Below are positions 48,146-58,000 of a stretch of 64,000 nucleotides of DNA, piece by piece (within the stretch, counting starts at the first letter, position 1; the number at the start of each line of letters is the position of its first letter). The notes below the pieces were generated by a model. It did not search any database and was not told the origin of the DNA. It saw only the letters and a program-made list of their open reading frames with translations. Origin of the DNA: Caccousia sp900752115 (GTDB lineage Bacteria > Bacillota > Clostridia > Oscillospirales > Acutalibacteraceae). Location of the stretch: the NCBI GenBank assembly GCA_902472225.1, contig CABRNB010000002.1:1-64000 (forward strand), read 5' to 3'. The translations under genes were made by a program, and so were the position numbers.

Positions 48146-50017
48146 ATGCTGTTGGACGAGTTTTACACCGGAGCCAGCTTTGACGCCCACTCTTATTTCG
48201 GTGCTCACGAGGAAAACACCGGCTTTGCTTTCCGTGTCTTTGCTCCCGGAGCGGAAAAGGTTGAGTTGATTGGCGATTGGAACGATTGGATCGGTGCAAA
48301 AATGGATCGGGACACAGGGGGGATCTGGAGCTGTTTGGCGCCGGATGCAAAAGCGGGGCAGCTCTATAAATTCCGTATTTATCAGACGGATGGACGTGTG
48401 CTCGACAAGGCGGATCCCTATGCGTTTTCCTCGGAGCTGCGGCCGAAGACGGCCTCGCGGCTGGTAGGAAAAAGTGATTTTCATTTTACGGACGAAGCAT
48501 GGGTACAGGCTCGGGATTTGTATTATGACGCTCCCATGAATATTTACGAGCTGCATCTCGGGTCCTGGCGCAGAAAGCCGGACGGAGAATATTTGAGCTA
48601 TCGGGAACTTGCCGAACTTCTTCCCGATTACCTCAAGGAAAACAACTTCACACATGTGGAGTTCCTTCCCGTCATGGAGCATCCCCTTGACGCTTCCTGG
48701 GGCTATCAGCTCAGCGGATATTTCAGCGTTACCTCCCGCTATGGGACGCCGGACGATCTCCGGTATCTGGTGAATGCTTTGCATATGGCGGGAATCGGCG
48801 TGATTTTTGATTTTGTTCCGGCGCATTTCGTGGGAAATGATTATGCGCTGGCCAATTATGACGGAACCCGGCTTTACGAGTATCCGGAAACCGATGTGAC
48901 CTACAGCGAGTGGGGATCGTGCAATTTTAACTTCTACCGCGGCGAGGTGCGAAGTTTCCTGCAATCTTCCGCCGCATACTGGATTGGATCATTCCATGCG
49001 GACGGCCTTCGTGTGGATGCTGTGCCGAACGTGCTGTACTGGCAGGGCAGACAGGAACGGGGCGTCAATATCGGAGCGGTGGATTTCCTTAAAAAGATGA
49101 ACAGCGGTCTCAAGCGTCTGTTTGGGAACGTGCTGCTGATAGCCGAGGATTCCAGCAATTTCCCGAAGGTGACAGCTCCGGTGGAATACGGAGGCCTGGG
49201 CTTCGACTATAAATGGGATATGGGCTGGATGCATGATACGCTCGATTATCTGTCGCAGCCGTTTGAAGCGCGGCGGGGTCAATATCACAAAATTACCTTT
49301 TCCATGGATTATTTTTACCGTGAGCTTTATCTGCTGGCATTCTCGCACGACGAAAATGTGCATGGGAAAAAGACGATCCTCGATAAGCTTTACGGAAGTT
49401 ATGAGGAAAAGTTCTCCCAGTGCCGTGCACTGTATACTTATATGTTTACCCATCCCGGCAAGAAACTGAATTTTATGGGAAATGAGCTTGCCCATTTTCG
49501 CGAGTGGGATGAAGGACGTGAGCTTGACTGGGAACTGCTGCGCTACCCGGCGCATGATTCCTTCCAGCATTTTTTCAGAGAGCTTGGACGGCTGTACCTG
49601 GAAAGCCCGGCTCTCAGCGAGAAGGAATATGACGCTGCATGCTTCCGTTGGCTGCCTACCGGGATTGGCGAAACGGCAAACGGCGGCGTGTACGCTTACC
49701 GGCGCACAGCGGGGGGGCAAAGTCTCGCCATTGTGCTGAACTTTACGCCGGAGCCTCTGGAGGGGATGCTGCTTGGCTGTGAGGAACGTTCCCTCCTGCG
49801 CGAGGTGCTCAACAGTGATGAAACGCGCTGGGGCGGAGGAGGCGTCGTTAACCCGGCGCCGCTTGCGTCTTTTCCGATTCCGTGTCATGGCAGCCCTGCC
49901 AGCGTCCGGATTCGCCTTGCGCCGTTTTCCGCCGCTGTGTTCTCTGTCGAGCGCACGCCGGTTTCCGAAGAATGCAAGGCTTGGGCGGTCTCAGGAAGAA
50001 AGTATATGACCGTTTGA
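48146..50017 (+). CDS. glgB: 1,4-alpha-glucan branching enzyme
   Basis: 623 residues of GH13 type. N-terminal CBM48 (FAFRVFAPGAEKVELIGDWN), then the barrel: GVIFDFVPAHF, nucleophile Asp in HADGLRVDAV, acid/base Glu in LLIAEDSS, Asp in FSHDENVHGK. Matches bacterial GlgB in order. No other glycogen gene (glgA, glgC, glgP) is in the window. Followed after 40 nt by manA. Confidence 0.92.
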   Translation: MLLDEFYTGASFDAHSYFGAHEENTGFAFRVFAPGAEKVELIGDWNDWIGAKMDRDTGGIWSCLAPDAKAGQLYKFRIYQTDGRVLDKADPYAFSSELRPKTASRLVGKSDFHFTDEAWVQARDLYYDAPMNIYELHLGSWRRKPDGEYLSYRELAELLPDYLKENNFTHVEFLPVMEHPLDASWGYQLSGYFSVTSRYGTPDDLRYLVNALHMAGIGVIFDFVPAHFVGNDYALANYDGTRLYEYPETDVTYSEWGSCNFNFYRGEVRSFLQSSAAYWIGSFHADGLRVDAVPNVLYWQGRQERGVNIGAVDFLKKMNSGLKRLFGNVLLIAEDSSNFPKVTAPVEYGGLGFDYKWDMGWMHDTLDYLSQPFEARRGQYHKITFSMDYFYRELYLLAFSHDENVHGKKTILDKLYGSYEEKFSQCRALYTYMFTHPGKKLNFMGNELAHFREWDEGRELDWELLRYPAHDSFQHFFRELGRLYLESPALSEKEYDAACFRWLPTGIGETANGGVYAYRRTAGGQSLAIVLNFTPEPLEGMLLGCEERSLLREVLNSDETRWGGGGVVNPAPLASFPIPCHGSPASVRIRLAPFSAAVFSVERTPVSEECKAWAVSGRKYMTV

Positions 50018-50057
50018 GGAGAAAAGAAATCCCATCATCGAAAGGAGAATGTTCCCC

Positions 50058-51020
50058 ATGGAACCAATGAAGCTGAAAGCGCCCCTCAAGGATTATCTCT
50101 GGGGTGGACATCGGCTGAAAAAGGAGTTTGGAAAGAAAACCACGCTGGAAAAGGTGGCGGAAAGCTGGGAGCTTTCCTGCCACAAAGACGGTCTGAGCGT
50201 GATTGACGGCGGAGAATACGCCGGTTTGACGCTTCAGGAGTACGCGGATAAGATGGGAAAAGCAGTGTTCGGAACGCACTGCGAAGCTTTTGAAGAATTT
50301 CCCCTTCTGATCAAACTGATCGATGCAGAACAGAATCTTTCCGTTCAAGTCCATCCGAGCAATGAATACGCGCTGGCCGTCGAGGGCGAATACGGCAAGA
50401 CGGAAATGTGGTATGTCGTCGATGCGAAAGAAGGAGCCTCTCTGATCTACGGCTTGAACCGCACGGTCGGTAAGGAAGAATTTGCCGCGCGGATCCGCGA
50501 TAACACGTTGCTTGAAATTTGTAATTTTGTTCCCGTGAAGAAAGGGGACGTCTTCTTTATTGAGGCGGGTACGCTTCACGCCATCGGTGCGGGAATTCTG
50601 ATTGCAGAGATCCAGCAGAATTCAAATTCTACTTATCGCGTTTACGATTACGGCCGCGTAGGAGCGGACGGGAAACCGCGTCAACTCCATGTGGAAAAGG
50701 CGCTTGACGTAACGCGTCTTGCTCCGGCAGAGCGCGTCCCCGGTCCGGCTTCTGCCCCGCGGAGCGAGGGGGATCTGACCCGCACGCTTCTCGGTACCTG
50801 CGAATATTTCACAGCTTCGCTTCTGGAGCTTGACGGTTTGGCGGAGGATTGCGTTGGCACGGAGTCGTTCCATTCCCTCCTCGTACTGGAAGGCAGCGGA
50901 GAACTGTGCTGGTCGGGCGGCTGTCTTGCGTTGCAGAAGGGAGACAGCTTTTTCCTCCCCGCCGGTTTCGGCGCGTACACTTTGAAAGGAAAGCTTGAGC
51001 TTGTGCAGAGCATGGTATAA
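50058..51020 (+). CDS. manA: Mannose-6-phosphate isomerase, class I
   Basis: 320 residues; converts mannose-6-phosphate and fructose-6-phosphate. Zinc ligands in LSVQVHPSN, GKTEMWYVV and GTLHAIGAG. ATG at 50058 chosen; ATG at 50049 is too close to AAAGGAGA, and one more lies at 50067. Five nt before the HD gene, so they are coupled. Confidence 0.92.
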   Translation: MEPMKLKAPLKDYLWGGHRLKKEFGKKTTLEKVAESWELSCHKDGLSVIDGGEYAGLTLQEYADKMGKAVFGTHCEAFEEFPLLIKLIDAEQNLSVQVHPSNEYALAVEGEYGKTEMWYVVDAKEGASLIYGLNRTVGKEEFAARIRDNTLLEICNFVPVKKGDVFFIEAGTLHAIGAGILIAEIQQNSNSTYRVYDYGRVGADGKPRQLHVEKALDVTRLAPAERVPGPASAPRSEGDLTRTLLGTCEYFTASLLELDGLAEDCVGTESFHSLLVLEGSGELCWSGGCLALQKGDSFFLPAGFGAYTLKGKLELVQSMV

Positions 51021-51025
51021 GGCAG

Positions 51026-51613
51026 ATGGGATATAAAGAAGAATTTATCGAGATTTATCGGTCCAATATCAGTCGCGAAGGAAGTGCTCCGCTGCTCGAG
51101 TGGCTGCAGAAAACAGATTTCTTTACCGCCCCCGCCAGCAGCAAATTTCACTGTGCCTGCCTCGGCGGTTTGGTGCAGCACAGCGTCAGCGTTTATCACA
51201 CGATGAGGGAAAAGCATTTTGAGGAAGGCAAAGACAGCGAGGAGAGCTTTGCGATCTGCGCGCTTCTTCATGATGTGTGTAAGGCTCAGTTTTATAAGGA
51301 GAGCTTTCGTAATGTGAAGAACGAGACGACGGGCGCCTGGGAGAAGAAGAGCTTTTATCAGGTGGATGACAGCTTCCCCTATGGTCACGGCGAGAAATCC
51401 GTTTTTCTGATTGAACGTTTCCTGCGTCTGAAGACCAGCGAGGCAATGGCGATCCGCTGGCACATGGGCGGCTTTGACGATGCGGCCCGCGGCGGAAGTT
51501 TTGCCATCAGTCAGGCGTATGAGCGGTATCCGCTTGCCGTTAAGCTTCATCTTGCTGACTTGGAGAGTACGTATCTGCGCGAGCAGGGAACCTCGGCAGT
51601 GAGAAAGAAATAA
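51026..51613 (+). CDS. HD-domain hydrolase-like protein
   Basis: 195 residues with the HD metal pattern: H in GGLVQHSVSV, HD in ALLHDVCKAQF, later H in IRWHMGGFD and D in LHLADLE. Likely a metal-dependent phosphohydrolase; substrate unknown. Directly behind manA; ends at a bidirectional terminator. Confidence 0.82.
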   Translation: MGYKEEFIEIYRSNISREGSAPLLEWLQKTDFFTAPASSKFHCACLGGLVQHSVSVYHTMREKHFEEGKDSEESFAICALLHDVCKAQFYKESFRNVKNETTGAWEKKSFYQVDDSFPYGHGEKSVFLIERFLRLKTSEAMAIRWHMGGFDDAARGGSFAISQAYERYPLAVKLHLADLESTYLREQGTSAVRKK

Positions 51614-51624
51614 GAGCCAAAGCA

Positions 51625-51683
51625 ACAAGCCCCTGCGGGAGAATGCGCCGGAACGGCGGCACATCCCTGCAGGGGCTTGTTTT
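51625..51683. terminator. Bidirectional terminator
   Basis: ACAAGCCCCTGC...GCAGGGGCTTGT stem with an inner CCGG...-type hairpin and a T-rich tail on the plus strand; separates the HD gene and the convergent gamma-carbonic anhydrase gene. Confidence 0.75.
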
Positions 51684-51705
51684 GCAAAATGAGGGGAAAG
51701 GGTGT

Positions 51706-52194
51706 TCAGTCTTCCATCGCTTCGAACGCAAGCTGCAGATATTCCTCCGCGTTTTCGCGCAGATGGGCGCGTTCCTCGGGTGTAAGAGAACGCTTGACAC
51801 GGGCGGGGGAGCCGACGGCAAGGGTACCGTCCGGGATGACGGTGCGCGGCGTGACGAGAGCGCCCGCTCCCACCAAACATTCACGGCCGACAGTAGCGCC
51901 GTCCAGCACGATAGCGCCCATTCCGATGAGAGAACCGTCGCCGATGGTGCAGCTGTGCAGAATAGCGCCGTGGCCTACCGTCACACCGCTTCCGATGACA
52001 GCAGGTGCTCCGGTGGAGCAATGGATGACGGCGGCGTCCTGCAGATTCGTCTCAGCGCCCACCACAATTGGTGCGCAGTCGCCGCGCAGTACGGCGTTGT
52101 ACCAGACGGAACAACGTTCGCCGAGGGTAACGTCCCCCACAATCTGTGCGCCCGGGGCAAGATAGGCGGAGGTTGGAATGGCGGGAGCTTTCAT
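51706..52194 (-). CDS. Gamma-carbonic anhydrase family protein
   Basis: 162-residue left-handed beta-helix of hexapeptide repeats (GDVTLGERCSVWYNAVLRGD; IGSGVTVGHGAILHSC). The His ligands appear in HCST, GHGAILH. YrdA/PaaY-like. Catalytic carbonic anhydrase activity in this branch is uncertain. ATG after AAAGGATG. Confidence 0.9.
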   Translation of the reverse strand: MKAPAIPTSAYLAPGAQIVGDVTLGERCSVWYNAVLRGDCAPIVVGAETNLQDAAVIHCSTGAPAVIGSGVTVGHGAILHSCTIGDGSLIGMGAIVLDGATVGRECLVGAGALVTPRTVIPDGTLAVGSPARVKRSLTPEERAHLRENAEEYLQLAFEAMED

Positions 52195-52293
52195 AGGGAT
52201 TCATCCTTTCAGGCAACATGTTAGAGTATGGGTGGTTACGATCCTTTTGACTTTGTTGCAGCGGGGATCGGCATGGACGGACTGATGGAAAAA

Positions 52294-52325
52294 TGGGGAC
52301 CCGGTCGCAGCAGCGCGGGTCCCCA
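52294..52325 (-). terminator. Terminator after the DUF1846 gene
   Basis: TGGGGACCCG with CGGGTCCCCA, T-rich tail on the minus strand (ATTTTTCC). Confidence 0.8.
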
Positions 52326-52336
52326 TGAAATTCCGG

Positions 52337-53821
52337 TTATTTATGGAACAGCTTTTTGGTCTGATAACGCGGTTCGCAGGTCAGACGAACGCCGAGCTTG
52401 CGGAAGGTGGAGTCATCGACGGAGGAGAGAATGACGGTGGAATGGGCCTCGCAGTCTCGCAGTTTCGAGAGCTGCTGAAGAGCTTGTCCCGCGACGGGAT
52501 TCAGCGTGGCGCAGATAGACAGAGCGATCAGCACTTCGTCGGTGTGCAGACGGGGGTTATGATTGCCGAGGTGGTGTGTTTTGAGATTCTGAATCGGCTC
52601 AATCACATTGGGGGAGATCAGCAGAATCTTATGGTCGATTCCGCCGAGGGCCTTGAGCGCATTGAGCAGAGCGGCGGCCGATGCGCCAAGCAGGGAAGAG
52701 GTTTTACCCGTGACGACTCTTCCGTCCGGAAGCTCGATGGCGGCAGCCGGCATCTCGGTATCTTCGGCTCTGCGCAGGGCGGCTGCAACCACCGGTCTGT
52801 CGTCAACAGTAACGCCGGCACGGCTCATGAGCAGTTCCAGTTTTACAACGGCAGATTCCTCCACGCGGCCAAGGCGAAGATCGCACTTGGTATGGAAATA
52901 ACGGCGAATGATTTCCTGCCGGGACGCTTCCTGACAAACCTCGTCGTCGATGATGCAGTGTCCCGCCATATTGACCCCCATGTCGGTAGGGGATTTGTAC
53001 GGGCTGGTGCCGGAAATTTTCTCCAGGATTGCGTTGAGGACCGGGAAGGCCTCAACGTCGCGGTTGTAGTTTACGGCAGTCTCGTTGTAAGCCTCCAGAT
53101 GGAAGGGATCGATCATATTGACATCGTTCAAATCGGCGGTGGCGGCTTCGTAGGCAAGATTGACAGGATGCTTGAGGGGGAGATTCCAGATCGGGAAGGT
53201 TTCAAATTTCGCATATCCGGCTTTGATGCCGCGGCGGTACTCATGGTACAGCTGAGACAGGCAGGTAGCCATTTTTCCGCTGCCGGGGCCGGGCGCGGTT
53301 ACGACCACCAGCGGCCGTGTTGTCTCAACATATTCATTTTTGCCAAAGCCTTCGTCGCTCACGATATGCGGGATATTGGACGGATAGCCTTCGATCGGGT
53401 AATGCAGAAATACCTTGACGCCAAGCGACTCCAAACGCTTATGGAAGGTGTCCGCCGTGGACTGGCCGGAATACTGGGCGATTACCACGCTGCCCACATA
53501 CAGCCCGTTGCCGCGGAAAGCATCAATCAGGCGCAGTACATCCGCATCGTAGGTGATGCCGATATCACCGCGCACCTTGCTTTTCTCAATATCCGTGGCG
53601 TTAATGACAATAACAATTTCCACCTGATCGGCGAGCTGCATCAGCATTTTAATTTTGCTGTCCGGCAAAAAGCCCGGCAGCACGCGGGATGCGTGAAAAT
53701 CGTCGAACAGTTTGCCTCCCATTTCCAGATAAAGCTTGTTGTCGAACTGTGCGATGCGCTGCTGGATGTGTTTGGATTGGATTTCAAGATACCTGTTGTT
53801 GTCAAAACCGATCGCTTTCAT
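52337..53821 (-). CDS. DUF1846 family protein
   Basis: 494 residues, family-typical. KAIGFDNNRYLEIQSKHI at the N terminus, GKLFDDFHASRVLPGF, VVVTAPGPGSGKMATCLSQL (P-loop-like), MGVNMAGHCIIDDEV. A structure of a streptococcal member is known, but no biochemical function. ATG at 53821 with GGAGG. Monocistronic, own promoter at 53970-53998. Confidence 0.92.
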   Translation of the reverse strand: MKAIGFDNNRYLEIQSKHIQQRIAQFDNKLYLEMGGKLFDDFHASRVLPGFLPDSKIKMLMQLADQVEIVIVINATDIEKSKVRGDIGITYDADVLRLIDAFRGNGLYVGSVVIAQYSGQSTADTFHKRLESLGVKVFLHYPIEGYPSNIPHIVSDEGFGKNEYVETTRPLVVVTAPGPGSGKMATCLSQLYHEYRRGIKAGYAKFETFPIWNLPLKHPVNLAYEAATADLNDVNMIDPFHLEAYNETAVNYNRDVEAFPVLNAILEKISGTSPYKSPTDMGVNMAGHCIIDDEVCQEASRQEIIRRYFHTKCDLRLGRVEESAVVKLELLMSRAGVTVDDRPVVAAALRRAEDTEMPAAAIELPDGRVVTGKTSSLLGASAAALLNALKALGGIDHKILLISPNVIEPIQNLKTHHLGNHNPRLHTDEVLIALSICATLNPVAGQALQQLSKLRDCEAHSTVILSSVDDSTFRKLGVRLTCEPRYQTKKLFHK

Positions 53822-53969
53822 GCGCCCCTCCATCATTTTTCCGGCTCTTCCGCAAAAGAAAAGGGCGGAACCCGCGGGCTCTGCCGTTCAAAGCCCGGTG
53901 CCGCTGGTTCACGCCTGTATCGTTGTCCGGAAAAGCCGATATTATTTTGAAAACCTCTATAACGTACTT

Positions 53970-53998
53970 ATTATAGTAAATTTGTCGAGGGAATACAA
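53970..53998 (-). promoter_or_regulatory. Promoter of the DUF1846 gene
   Basis: Minus strand TTGTAT (53993-53998), 17-nt spacer, TATAAT (53970-53975). Confidence 0.6.
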
Positions 53999-54083
53999 CA
54001 GATGGAGCTCAAAAATTTTTCTCTCGGCAAGGGCATATTTTTTGTGCTATACTGGTAAAAAACACAGCGTCGAGGTGGGTAAC

Positions 54084-56438
54084 ATGTACGAGGTTCGGCT
54101 GTCAGTGCGGCAGTTGGTGGAGTTTCTTCTGCGCAGCGGAAATCTGGAAAGCGGCTCCGCGGGCAGCGCGCTGGATCGCGCCGCAGAGGGGGCGCGTATC
54201 CATCGCCGCCTGCAGAGAGAGGGCGGGGAAGGCTACCGGGCTGAGGTGCATTTTTCTCACACGGAGGACTGGGAGGATCTTCGCTATACGGTGGAGGGAC
54301 GTGCAGACGGAATTTTTGAGGAAGACGGACAAACGGTTATTGACGAGATTAAAACGGTATCCGTACCGCTTGCGAGTCTCCCGGAGGATGGCTTTTTGCT
54401 GCACTGGGCGCAGGCCAAATGTTACGCCTGGTTTTATGCCTCTGAGCAGGAATGCGGGCAGGTAGGCGTGCGGCTGACGTATTGCCATGCGGAGACAGGA
54501 GAGCTTTCCCGTCTCCAGCGGGTCTTCACATTCCAGGAACTGTCTGTGTTTTATCGGGACCTGCTTGAAAAATATGCTCCATGGGCTCGTTTCCGAAGAG
54601 ACTGGACGCAGCTTCGGGGGGAAACGATCCGGAAACTGCCTTTTCCGTTTGACGCCTACCGGCGGGGACAGCGGCCTCTGGCGGCGTCCGTGTATCGCGC
54701 GATCCGGGACGAGAATCGCCTTTTCTGTCAGGCGCCGACAGGGGTCGGCAAGACGATGTCCACTCTTTTTCCGGCGATCAAGGCGATGGGAGAAGATCTG
54801 ACAAGCCGGATTTTTTATCTGACGGCCAAGACGATTACCAGGCAGGCGGCTGCAGATGCACTGGCCGTGATGCGAAGCAAAGGGCTGCGCGTGAAAAGTG
54901 TGATCTTTACCGCCAAGGAGAAAATCTGCTGCCTGGACACGCCGGAGTGCACGCCGCTTACTTGTCCGCGCGCCGCAGGTCATTTCGATCGTGTCAACGA
55001 GGCGCTTTATGCGCTGCTGACTTCCGGGGATCATTTGGATCGGGAGGCGATTGCCGAAGCGGCGGAGCGTTTTGGCGTTTGCCCGTTTGAACTTTCTCTG
55101 GATCTTTCCGAATGGTGCGATATTGTGATTTGCGACTACAACTATCTCTTTGATCCTGTCGTCAGTCTGAAACGGTATTTTTCCGAAGGAAAAACAGATT
55201 TTACCTTTTTGATTGACGAGGCCCATAACCTTCCCGAGAGAGGGCGGGAAATGTATTCGGCGGAGCTGAGCAAATCCTCCGTGCTGGAGCTGAAACGGGA
55301 GTTTGGAAAGCAGGAGAAGTCGATGAACCGGCTTCTGAATGCGCTGAACCGCGCCATGCTGGAGCTGCGGCCGCTGTGCGGGGAAACCGGGCAGTCGGAT
55401 ATGGAAAAAATTCCGGAGGAGTTTCTCCGGAAAGTGCAGCAATTCTCCTCCCGATGTGAGGAATGGCTGGAGGAGCATCGGGAGGATCCCAAAAGAAAGC
55501 GGGTGCTGCCGCTCTGGTTTGAGGTGCGTTTTTTTCTTCGGATTGCCGAGTTGTACGGACCGGAATATGTGACACAGCTGTTTCACAAGGGCAGCGAGGT
55601 GAGGATTCGTCTGTTTTGTATGGATCCCGCGCGTTTTTTGGATGAGGCTTTGAATAAGGGACGAGCCGGTATCCTTTTTTCTGCTACACTTTCCCCGCTG
55701 CCGTATTTTGTTTCCGTGATCGGCGGAGGGGAGAGCCCCAAAACGCTTGCGGTTCCGTCACCCTTTCCGCCGGAGAATTTCTTTTTGCTTCTGGCGGATC
55801 GCGTCAGCACCCGCTATGTGGATCGGGAGAGCAGTCTCCCGGAGGTGGCGCGCTTGATCGGTTCTTTTGCCAGTGCGGGAAAGGGAAATTACATTGCTTA
55901 CTTTCCTTCCTATGAGTATATGGAAAAAGCGCGGAACCGGGTGCAGGAGGAGTATCCGCAGCTGCAGATTGTCAGTCAGGCCCGCAGCATGAGCGAGGAG
56001 GAAAGGGAAGCGTTTCTTGCGCTGTTTTCGGAAGAAAACGAAGGAACGCTGCTGGGCTTCTGCGTGATGGGCGGTATTTTTTCGGAGGGAATCGACTTTT
56101 ACGGTGATCGTCTGGTGGGAGCCGTTATTGTGGGGGTCGGTCTTCCCAAGGTGAACCGCCGTCAGGAATTGCTGCGGGAGTACTATGAAAAGGAGAGGGG
56201 GGACGGATTTTCCTTTGCATACCGCTTTCCCGGCATGAACAAGGTGATGCAGGCTGCCGGACGGGTGATTCGCTCGGAGACGGACCGCGGCGCTGTTCTG
56301 CTGATTGATTCCCGTTTTTCCCAGCAAAGCTATCGCAGCTTGTTTCCCGCGCATTGGCCGGAGCCTTATCGGGTCCGGAATGCAGAGGAGCTTTCCAGCT
56401 GTTTGGACGCATTCTGGCGAAAAGACTGGAAGGGTTGA
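54084..56438 (+). CDS. PD-(D/E)XK nuclease-DinG/XPD helicase fusion
   Basis: 784 residues. N-terminal domain (about 1-190) shows the nuclease pattern GRADGIF and TVIDEIK (D...E-x-K). Helicase part: Walker A APTGVGKTMSTLF, Cys cluster for an Fe-S domain (KICCLDTPECTPLTCPRA, FGVCPFE), DEAH box LIDEAHN, ICDYNYLF, motif III GILFSATLSP, motif VI QAAGRVIRSETDRG. Superfamily 2 XPD-like 5'-3' helicase with a nuclease domain, likely in DNA repair. ATG after GAGGTGGG. Confidence 0.88.
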   Translation: MYEVRLSVRQLVEFLLRSGNLESGSAGSALDRAAEGARIHRRLQREGGEGYRAEVHFSHTEDWEDLRYTVEGRADGIFEEDGQTVIDEIKTVSVPLASLPEDGFLLHWAQAKCYAWFYASEQECGQVGVRLTYCHAETGELSRLQRVFTFQELSVFYRDLLEKYAPWARFRRDWTQLRGETIRKLPFPFDAYRRGQRPLAASVYRAIRDENRLFCQAPTGVGKTMSTLFPAIKAMGEDLTSRIFYLTAKTITRQAAADALAVMRSKGLRVKSVIFTAKEKICCLDTPECTPLTCPRAAGHFDRVNEALYALLTSGDHLDREAIAEAAERFGVCPFELSLDLSEWCDIVICDYNYLFDPVVSLKRYFSEGKTDFTFLIDEAHNLPERGREMYSAELSKSSVLELKREFGKQEKSMNRLLNALNRAMLELRPLCGETGQSDMEKIPEEFLRKVQQFSSRCEEWLEEHREDPKRKRVLPLWFEVRFFLRIAELYGPEYVTQLFHKGSEVRIRLFCMDPARFLDEALNKGRAGILFSATLSPLPYFVSVIGGGESPKTLAVPSPFPPENFFLLLADRVSTRYVDRESSLPEVARLIGSFASAGKGNYIAYFPSYEYMEKARNRVQEEYPQLQIVSQARSMSEEEREAFLALFSEENEGTLLGFCVMGGIFSEGIDFYGDRLVGAVIVGVGLPKVNRRQELLREYYEKERGDGFSFAYRFPGMNKVMQAAGRVIRSETDRGAVLLIDSRFSQQSYRSLFPAHWPEPYRVRNAEELSSCLDAFWRKDWKG

Positions 56439-56498
56439 CTACAAAAACATAAACAGATTTTCACATTTCGACGAAAACTCTTTTATCAGATCTGGACA

Positions 56499-56527
56499 TT
56501 GCTAATTTTATAACAAAGGCTTATAAT
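56499..56527 (+). promoter_or_regulatory. Promoter of the antiporter gene
   Basis: TTGCTA (56499-56504), 17-nt spacer, TATAAT (56522-56527). Leader about 90 nt. Confidence 0.65.
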
Positions 56528-56623
56528 CTAACAGTTAAAAAACGCGGGCCTTCTGTGACCGGACGGAGAATAGCGCCGGCCGTGGAAGCTGCCCCCGGAA
56601 TAGATCGATGGAGGGAACGCAGT

Positions 56624-57913
56624 ATGTCATATCATTTTCTTTTGGATCTTGCCTTAATCCTCCTGACCACAAAGGTGTTCGGACTTGTCACCAAGCGGTT
56701 CAGAATGCCCCAGGTGGTCGGCGCGCTTGTGGCCGGTCTTGTACTCGGTCCGGCCATGCTCAATGTGCTGACGGAAACAGAATTTATCACACAGATGGCT
56801 GAACTCGGCGTTATTATTCTGATGTTCACCGCCGGCCTTGAAACTGATGTTCGCGAACTGAAGAAAACGGGCAAGGCATCCTTTATCATTGCTCTGATCG
56901 GCGTGATTGTGCCTTTGCTGGGTGGTTCTGCGCTGACGTACTTTTTCAACAAGCCGACGGACGGCACAAGCGAAACGATGGTGATGCTGCAGAACGTTTT
57001 TGTGGGCGTCATTCTTACCGCAACATCCGTGAGTATTTCTGTTGAAACGCTCAAGGAAATGGGGAAGCTCAATACGCGTGCCGGCAACGCTATTTTGGGT
57101 GCGGCCGTAATTGACGATATCCTCGGTATCATTGCACTCACCATTATCACGAGTCTGGCCGATCCTACAGTCAACATCGGCATGGTGCTCCTGAAGATTG
57201 TTGCTTTCTTTGTTCTCTCCATTGGAGCGGGCTATATTTTCTATCGCCTGTTCAACAAGTTCCAGGCCCGGTATCAGAAGGATATGCGCCGCTTTGTCAT
57301 TATCGCCTTTGTATTCTGCCTGATCCTTGCTTACTGTGCGGAGAGCCTCTTCGGCGTGGCTGATATTACGGGCGCCTATATCGCAGGCGTTCTGATTTCC
57401 AATACGCAGCGCACCAAGTACATTGCGGCGCGTTTTGATACTCTGTCTTACATTTTGCTGTCGCCGATCTTCTTTGCAAGCATCGGTCTGAAGGTGTCGC
57501 TGCCCTCCATGACGGGAACCATTATTCTCTTCTCCGTTTTGCTGATGATTGTTGCTGTTCTGACAAAGGTCATTGGCTGCGGCCTCGGCGCAAAGCTTTG
57601 CAGAATGACAAACCTGGAGTGTCTGCAGATTGGCTCCGGCATGGTTTCCCGCGGCGAGGTTGCTCTGATTGTAGCCTCCAAGGGCGCGGCGCTCGGTCTG
57701 ATGTCGGATGCTTTCTTTGCTCCGGTGATTTTGATGGTGGTGGCCACCACCATTGCGGCGCCGATTCTTCTCAAGCTTACCTTCCGCCACGACGGCGTTT
57801 CCCCGAGCCAGCTGAAGGATGAGTCTGTGGGACAGTTTGAGGATTACGTCACCAGGAAGCAGGAGATTTTTGACGCTCTGGATGAGGGAAGAAAAACGCC
57901 TCCTGAGAAATAA
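56624..57913 (+). CDS. Cation:proton antiporter, CPA2 family
   Basis: 429 residues with about 13 hydrophobic segments. ADDIL-like ion-site motif AVIDDILGIIAL (carrying the paired Asp of CPA2), GLVLGPAMLN, GVADITGAYIAGV, GLKVSLPSM and the conserved MVSRGEVALI. No TrkA domain; a short soluble tail. Likely Na+ or K+/H+ exchange. ATG at 56624 after GGAGGG. A MITE-like element with terminator follows. Confidence 0.93.
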   Translation: MSYHFLLDLALILLTTKVFGLVTKRFRMPQVVGALVAGLVLGPAMLNVLTETEFITQMAELGVIILMFTAGLETDVRELKKTGKASFIIALIGVIVPLLGGSALTYFFNKPTDGTSETMVMLQNVFVGVILTATSVSISVETLKEMGKLNTRAGNAILGAAVIDDILGIIALTIITSLADPTVNIGMVLLKIVAFFVLSIGAGYIFYRLFNKFQARYQKDMRRFVIIAFVFCLILAYCAESLFGVADITGAYIAGVLISNTQRTKYIAARFDTLSYILLSPIFFASIGLKVSLPSMTGTIILFSVLLMIVAVLTKVIGCGLGAKLCRMTNLECLQIGSGMVSRGEVALIVASKGAALGLMSDAFFAPVILMVVATTIAAPILLKLTFRHDGVSPSQLKDESVGQFEDYVTRKQEIFDALDEGRKTPPEK

Positions 57914-58000
57914 GCGGATTTTCTGCTTGGGAAATCTTTGGCGTGAAATCAAACACAATCCCGGAAAGAACATCAAATTGTCTCTTTTTACTTAGTCTCA

